Shown one piece after another: positions 60,422-64,000 of a stretch of DNA of 64,000 nucleotides. A program made the position numbers and the translations under genes. How positions within the stretch are numbered: the stretch's first letter is position 1; every line of letters begins with the position of its first letter. Origin of the DNA: Weizmannia acidilactici (GTDB taxonomy: Bacteria; Bacillota; Bacilli; Bacillales; Bacillaceae_C); assembly GCF_008974225.1 (NCBI RefSeq), contig NZ_BKZR01000001.1:92305-156304 (forward strand), given 5' to 3'. Below the pieces are notes generated by a model, which was given only the letters and a program-made list of their open reading frames with translations, did no database searches and had not been told where the DNA came from.

Positions 60422-61216
60422 ATGAAGCAATATTTGGATCTTTGCCGGAATGTACTTGAAAACGGCGTGAAGAAAGAAGACCGCACCGGTACCGGGACGA
60501 TCAGCATTTTCGGTTACCAGATGCGATTTAATCTGCAGGATGGTTTTCCGCTTTTGACGACAAAAAAGCTGCACTTGAAATCCATCATTTATGAACTTCT
60601 CTGGATGCTGAAAGGGGACACGAACGTAAAATATTTGCAGGAAAACGGTGTCCGCATTTGGAATGAATGGGCGGATGAAAACGGCGATTTGGGCCCTGTT
60701 TACGGGGAGCAGTGGCGGTCGTGGAAAACACGCGACGGGAGGACGATAGACCAGATTGCCCAAGTAATTGACCAGATCAAACACAACCCAAATTCGAGGC
60801 GGTTAATTGTCAATGCATGGAATGTCGGGGAAATCGATGAGATGGCGCTTCCGCCATGCCATTGTTTATTCCAGTTTTATGTTTCAAACGGCAAACTGTC
60901 CTGCCAGCTTTACCAGCGTTCTGCCGATATTTTTCTCGGCGTGCCTTTTAACATTGCTTCTTATGCGCTGCTGACAATGATGATCGCGCAGGTTTGCGGG
61001 GTTAAACCCGGGGAGTTTGTGCATACGCTCGGCGATGCCCATATTTACTTGAATCATATCGAGCAGGTAAAACTGCAGCTGACGCGCAAGCCGCGGAAGC
61101 TGCCGAAAATGGTGTTGAATCCTGAAGTGAAAGATATTTTTGATTTCAAATATGAAGATTTTACGTTAAAAGATTATCGTCCGCATCCGCATATTCCGGG
61201 AGTGGTGAGCGTATGA
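60422..61216 (+). CDS. thyA: Thymidylate synthase
   Basis: 264 aa, the length of the E. coli-type enzyme (ThyB in B. subtilis). It methylates dUMP using 5,10-methylene-THF. The catalytic cysteine is C146 in LPPCHCLFQFYV; RRLIVNAWN binds phosphate. A dfrA start overlaps its stop by four bases, matching the need to regenerate THF from the dihydrofolate it makes. Confidence 0.97.
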   Translation: MKQYLDLCRNVLENGVKKEDRTGTGTISIFGYQMRFNLQDGFPLLTTKKLHLKSIIYELLWMLKGDTNVKYLQENGVRIWNEWADENGDLGPVYGEQWRSWKTRDGRTIDQIAQVIDQIKHNPNSRRLIVNAWNVGEIDEMALPPCHCLFQFYVSNGKLSCQLYQRSADIFLGVPFNIASYALLTMMIAQVCGVKPGEFVHTLGDAHIYLNHIEQVKLQLTRKPRKLPKMVLNPEVKDIFDFKYEDFTLKDYRPHPHIPGVVSV

Positions 61217-61701
61217 TCTCGTTTTTATGGGCGGAAGATGAGAAAGGCGTAATTGGGAAAAACAACCGCCTGCCGTGGCATCTTCCTGAAGACCTCAAGT
61301 ATTTTAAAAAACTGACGATGGGGCACCCTGTTGTCATGGGAAGAAGGACATTTGAATCTATCGGCAGGCCGCTTCCCGGGAGGACGAATATCATCATGAC
61401 GAGGGATCCGGATTTTAAAGCGGAAGGATGCGTTGTTGTTTCAGGAAAGGCAGGCCTCTTGAAATGGGCAGATACGCACAACAGTGAAATTTTTGTGACG
61501 GGCGGCGCCGAAATTTTTGCACTTCTGCTGGAAGAGGCCGGCAAGCTGTACCGCACAAAAATATATGCGGATATAGAAGGTGATACATATTTTCCGCCCA
61601 TGAACTGGGACGAATGGGAAATGGTTTCCTGCACAAAAGGGGTAAAAGATGAAAACAACCCGTACGACTACGAATTCCAAGTGTTTGTACGCAAACCTTA
61701 A
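61213..61701 (+). CDS. dfrA: Dihydrofolate reductase
   Basis: 162 aa in ATGA overlap with thyA. Conserved features: ISFLWAEDEKGVIGKNNRLP at the N terminus, WHLPEDLKYFKKLTMG with the substrate-binding acidic residue, VVMGRRTFESIGRPLPGR and VTGGAEIFALL. It reduces dihydrofolate with NADPH. A terminator shared with the convergent hemolysin III gene follows. Confidence 0.97.
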   Translation: MISFLWAEDEKGVIGKNNRLPWHLPEDLKYFKKLTMGHPVVMGRRTFESIGRPLPGRTNIIMTRDPDFKAEGCVVVSGKAGLLKWADTHNSEIFVTGGAEIFALLLEEAGKLYRTKIYADIEGDTYFPPMNWDEWEMVSCTKGVKDENNPYDYEFQVFVRKP

Positions 61702-61731
61702 AAACCATGGAGGCTGGCTCCATGGTTTTTT
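61700..61731. terminator. Terminator between dfrA and yplQ
   Basis: AAAACCATGGAG pairs with CTCCATGGTTTT around a 5-base loop. It can act for both convergent genes. Confidence 0.9.
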
Positions 61732-61744
61732 CACTGCGGAAATA

Positions 61745-62383
61745 CTAAACGTAAAATAAAATACAGAAATACATAAATGCGCTGCCGGCGATGACGAACA
61801 AATGCCAAACCGCATGGGAATAAGGAAGGTTTTTCCAAGTGTAAAACACGGCTCCGACAGAGTAGCAGATGCCGCCCGTGAGCAGGAGCCAGAATCCTGT
61901 AGCGGACAAGCCGGTGTACAGAGGCTTAATGGCGATGATGACAAACCAGCCCATCATCAAGTAAAGAATCGTGGATAAAAGTTTAAAGCGGTGGATGAGA
62001 AAACATTTGCCGGCAATGCCGATCACAGCCATGCTCCACACGATGGAAAACAAGATCCAGCCCAAAGTTCCGTGCAGGGTAATCAGCACGATTGGGGTGT
62101 ATGTGCCCGCAATAAGCAGGAATATGGCGGAATGATCCAAAATCGCCAAAAATGTTTTGATTTTTGTCCAATAAAAGCTGTGGAGTAAAGTCGAAAACAA
62201 GTAAAGGAGCAGCATGGAAATGCCGAAAACAAGGAAACTTGCCATATAAAGCGGGCTGTTTTTCTGCGCGGCAAACATAATCAGCATGACCATTGCCGGA
62301 ATGCTGAGCAAAAATCCGATGCCGTGCGTAATCGCATTGGCGAGTTCCTGTTTCCAACTGTGTGAGTATGTTGAAGTTGCCAA
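61745..62383 (-). CDS. yplQ: Hemolysin III family protein (YplQ)
   Basis: 212 aa from a TTG start with AAGGTGGG upstream. Seven membrane helices and the PAQR/hemolysin III motifs (ELANAITHGIGFLLSIPAMV; YSVGAVFYTWKNLPYSHAVW; HLFVIAGSAFMYFCI) with conserved His residues. Real haemolytic activity is shown only for some members. It is on the opposite strand to the flanking genes. Confidence 0.93.
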   Translation of the reverse strand: MATSTYSHSWKQELANAITHGIGFLLSIPAMVMLIMFAAQKNSPLYMASFLVFGISMLLLYLFSTLLHSFYWTKIKTFLAILDHSAIFLLIAGTYTPIVLITLHGTLGWILFSIVWSMAVIGIAGKCFLIHRFKLLSTILYLMMGWFVIIAIKPLYTGLSATGFWLLLTGGICYSVGAVFYTWKNLPYSHAVWHLFVIAGSAFMYFCILFYV

Positions 62384-62528
62384 AATAAATATCCCACCTT
62401 CAAGTGCGTACTTCTTCTTATTATAGTGCCAGGGTAAAAGATGTGCAATGGAAACGGTGATGGCCCCTTTTCAGGAAAAACCGGCTGCAAAATTTGAGCA
62501 CAAATCAACACCCGGTGCATTTTTTTCA

Positions 62529-62537
62529 TGATATAAT
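62529..62537 (+). promoter_or_regulatory. Extended -10 promoter of ypmR
   Basis: TGATATAAT is a perfect extended -10, 45 bases before the ypmR start. Confidence 0.6.
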
Positions 62538-62581
62538 GGAAGCATTGCGAAAACAGAAGTCTAATAAAAGTGGTGTCAAAA

Positions 62582-63355
62582 GTGAAAAAATGGTTCATTC
62601 CTCTTATTGCCGCTGTGTCCCTCGCTATGTCGGGATGTTCAATCGGCATTCATAACCTTTTATTCAAACCGGCAAGTGGTGAAAAAAAGGTGGTGCCGGT
62701 TCCCGTACGCATTGTTTCGATCGGCGATTCCTTGACAGAGGGAGTTGGGGACAGCAAAGGGCGCGGCGGTTACACGTATTATTTGAAAAATGAGCTCGAT
62801 GGCCTGAAAGGGGTAAAAAAAACCACCATTACAAACTACGGCGTAAAAGGGAACCGGACAGACCAGCTGCTGGCCCGGCTTCAGGATAAAAATATCCAAA
62901 AGTCCATCCGGGAATCCGATGCTGTTATTATAACCATTGGCGGAAATGATATTATGAAAGTTTTCCGCGAAAACATCCCCAACTTGAATAAACAGGCATT
63001 CCAGATTGCGATCCCCGGATATGAGCAGCGTTTGAATGAAATTTTCCGGCAGATCCGCAAAATCAACCCGAACGTAAAAATTGCGCTTGTCGGCATTTAT
63101 AATCCTTTTTCCAAATGGTTTTCGGATATTAAAGAAGTTGATGATATTTTAGCGGATTGGAATGCGGCAAGCAAAAAGGTGGCAGGAAAATATAAAAACA
63201 CGATATTTATTCCGGTTTCGGATATTTTTGACCGCAAGGAAGAGGATCTTCTTTACGACGACCATTTCCATCCGAATGATCAAGGTTATAAACTGATGTC
63301 CAAAAGGATTTACCATTATTTGCTGAAAGGCAATTTTTTGGGCATACCAAAATAA
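62582..63355 (+). CDS. ypmR: SGNH/GDSL hydrolase lipoprotein YpmR
   Basis: 257 aa from GTG 62582 behind AGTGGTG; GTG 62573 is an alternative. The signal peptide ends in a lipobox (SLAMSGC). Block I SIGDSLTEGVGDS holds the nucleophile serine, block III IIGGND-like sequence is ITIGGNDIM, and the catalytic Asp/His pair is in YDDHFHPNDQGY. It is probably a membrane-anchored esterase or lipase. ypmS follows within 45 bases. Confidence 0.92.
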   Translation: MKKWFIPLIAAVSLAMSGCSIGIHNLLFKPASGEKKVVPVPVRIVSIGDSLTEGVGDSKGRGGYTYYLKNELDGLKGVKKTTITNYGVKGNRTDQLLARLQDKNIQKSIRESDAVIITIGGNDIMKVFRENIPNLNKQAFQIAIPGYEQRLNEIFRQIRKINPNVKIALVGIYNPFSKWFSDIKEVDDILADWNAASKKVAGKYKNTIFIPVSDIFDRKEEDLLYDDHFHPNDQGYKLMSKRIYHYLLKGNFLGIPK

Positions 63356-63398
63356 GAACCTGCTGTAAAACAGTACAGGATTAAAGGATTGATATGGA

Positions 63399-63956
63399 AT
63401 GAAAAAAAATCCATGGAAAACCGCCTTTTTTGCGCTGGCTGCCGCGGTGGCGGCAATAGCCGTTTTGCTGGCATTTTTCCTTTTTGTGCCGGACGGACAT
63501 GTGCCGAAACAGCCAAGGCCCGGCAAAACAGTCGACTTCCATGTAGAAACGGATAAAGCTGACTTAACGGCGCTGGTCAACCGTTTTTTGCAGGAAAAAA
63601 AGATGAAAGAAAAAGTGTTTCTGGATAATGAAGTTGTTTTTTACGGAACGGTCAGCGTGTTTTCCGAAAAACTGGGATATACGATGACTTTTGAGCCGGA
63701 AGCTTTAAAAAACGGGGATTTGGTTTTAAAACAGAAATCCGTATCCCTCGGTTCCATTCATCTGCCGGTATCATATATTTTAAAATTTGTGAAAACAACG
63801 TACAAACTGCCGGAATGGGTGATTATCAAGCCAAGTGAAAAATTGGTATATATCCAATTGCAAAAGATGGAATTGGAGAATGATGCCCGGATCAAAGCCG
63901 ACAAATTTGATTTAAAGAACAACGATATATCGTTTACGCTTAGTTTTCCAAAATAA
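63399..63956 (+). CDS. ypmS: YpmS family membrane-anchored protein
   Basis: 185 aa. An N-terminal membrane anchor (residues 9-30, FFALAAAVAAIAVLLAFFLF) is followed by an extracellular beta-rich domain (DUF2140-type; VVFYGTVSVFSEKLGYTMTF, VSLGSIHLPVSYILKFVKTT). Function unknown. It always follows ypmR in Bacillus, suggesting a joint role at the cell surface. The start follows GATATGGA, a weak ribosome binding site. Confidence 0.9.
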   Translation: MKKNPWKTAFFALAAAVAAIAVLLAFFLFVPDGHVPKQPRPGKTVDFHVETDKADLTALVNRFLQEKKMKEKVFLDNEVVFYGTVSVFSEKLGYTMTFEPEALKNGDLVLKQKSVSLGSIHLPVSYILKFVKTTYKLPEWVIIKPSEKLVYIQLQKMELENDARIKADKFDLKNNDISFTLSFPK

Positions 63957-63964
63957 CAGCCAAA

Positions 63965-63997
63965 GGCCGGCTTGCAAAAAATGCACAGCCGGCCATT
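63965..63997 (+). terminator. Terminator after ypmS
   Basis: GGCCGGC pairs with GCCGGCC, with an inner TGC/GCA stem. Only ATTT is visible before the window ends. Confidence 0.7.
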
Positions 63998-64000
63998 TAC

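Noticed and set aside
1..64000. CRISPR array, tRNA/rRNA genes, prophage or integrase genes
   Set aside because: I found no regularly spaced repeats, tRNA-like sequences or phage/integrase proteins in the window.

Overview
The window is a chromosomal segment from a spore-forming member of the Bacillaceae. It encodes dipicolinate synthase (dpaAB), cotE, spoVS, spoVK, sspL, a Spo0E-like phosphatase and ymxH. Gene order follows Bacillus subtilis closely, and the base composition is moderately GC-rich. A Heyndrickxia/Weizmannia coagulans-type organism would fit, but that is inference from style and synteny only. Nearly all genes lie on the + strand. I see no rRNA, tRNA, CRISPR array, prophage or intact insertion sequence.

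Layout. 1-8.7 kb: the 3' end of pnp, then ylxY, mlpA, ymxH, dpaAB, asd, dapG and dapA (RNA decay, sporulation, diaminopimelate/dipicolinate supply). 9.2-14.5 kb: rnjB, tepA, ylzJ and spoIIIE. 14.6-19.4 kb: a complete BMP-type nucleoside ABC importer (nupNOPQ). 19.6-26 kb: the ymf cluster ending in rodZ and pgsA. 26-32.3 kb: cinA, recA with a LexA box, rny, ymdB and spoVS. 32.6-42.3 kb: two U32 tRNA-hydroxylation proteins, miaB, ricA, cotE, mutS and mutL.

42.3-45.2 kb is the accessory island of the window. A canonical SAM-I riboswitch with a consensus promoter and terminator precedes only a small FbpA-like gene. After it come four small or unfamiliar genes on the minus strand: a 45-aa ORF, a Spo0E-like protein, a 58-aa ORF and a secreted protein with an internal helical repeat. 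A broken miaA follows. miaA has lost its P-loop N terminus and carries two frameshifts, although miaB, which normally needs the MiaA product, is intact 10 kb away.

45.2-48.2 kb: hfq, spoVK and ynbB. At about 48.25 kb the order jumps from the B. subtilis pnp-glnA arm to the ypcP-ypmS region on the other side of the terminus, consistent with an old rearrangement. 48.3-64 kb: ypcP, sspL, a DUF6123-like gene, an EamA transporter, an ypeP (RNase H-like) pseudogene with about five frame disruptions, ypeQ, cspD, mntR, fhs, ypgQ, an ABC-F ATPase, ypgR, brxA, ypjP, thyA, dfrA, a hemolysin III homologue, ypmR and ypmS.

Functional themes: RNA turnover (pnp, rnjB, rny, ricA, ymdB, hfq), spore formation, tRNA modification (trhP1, trhP2, miaB, broken miaA), DNA repair (recA, mutSL, cinA) and one-carbon/thymidylate metabolism (fhs, thyA, dfrA).
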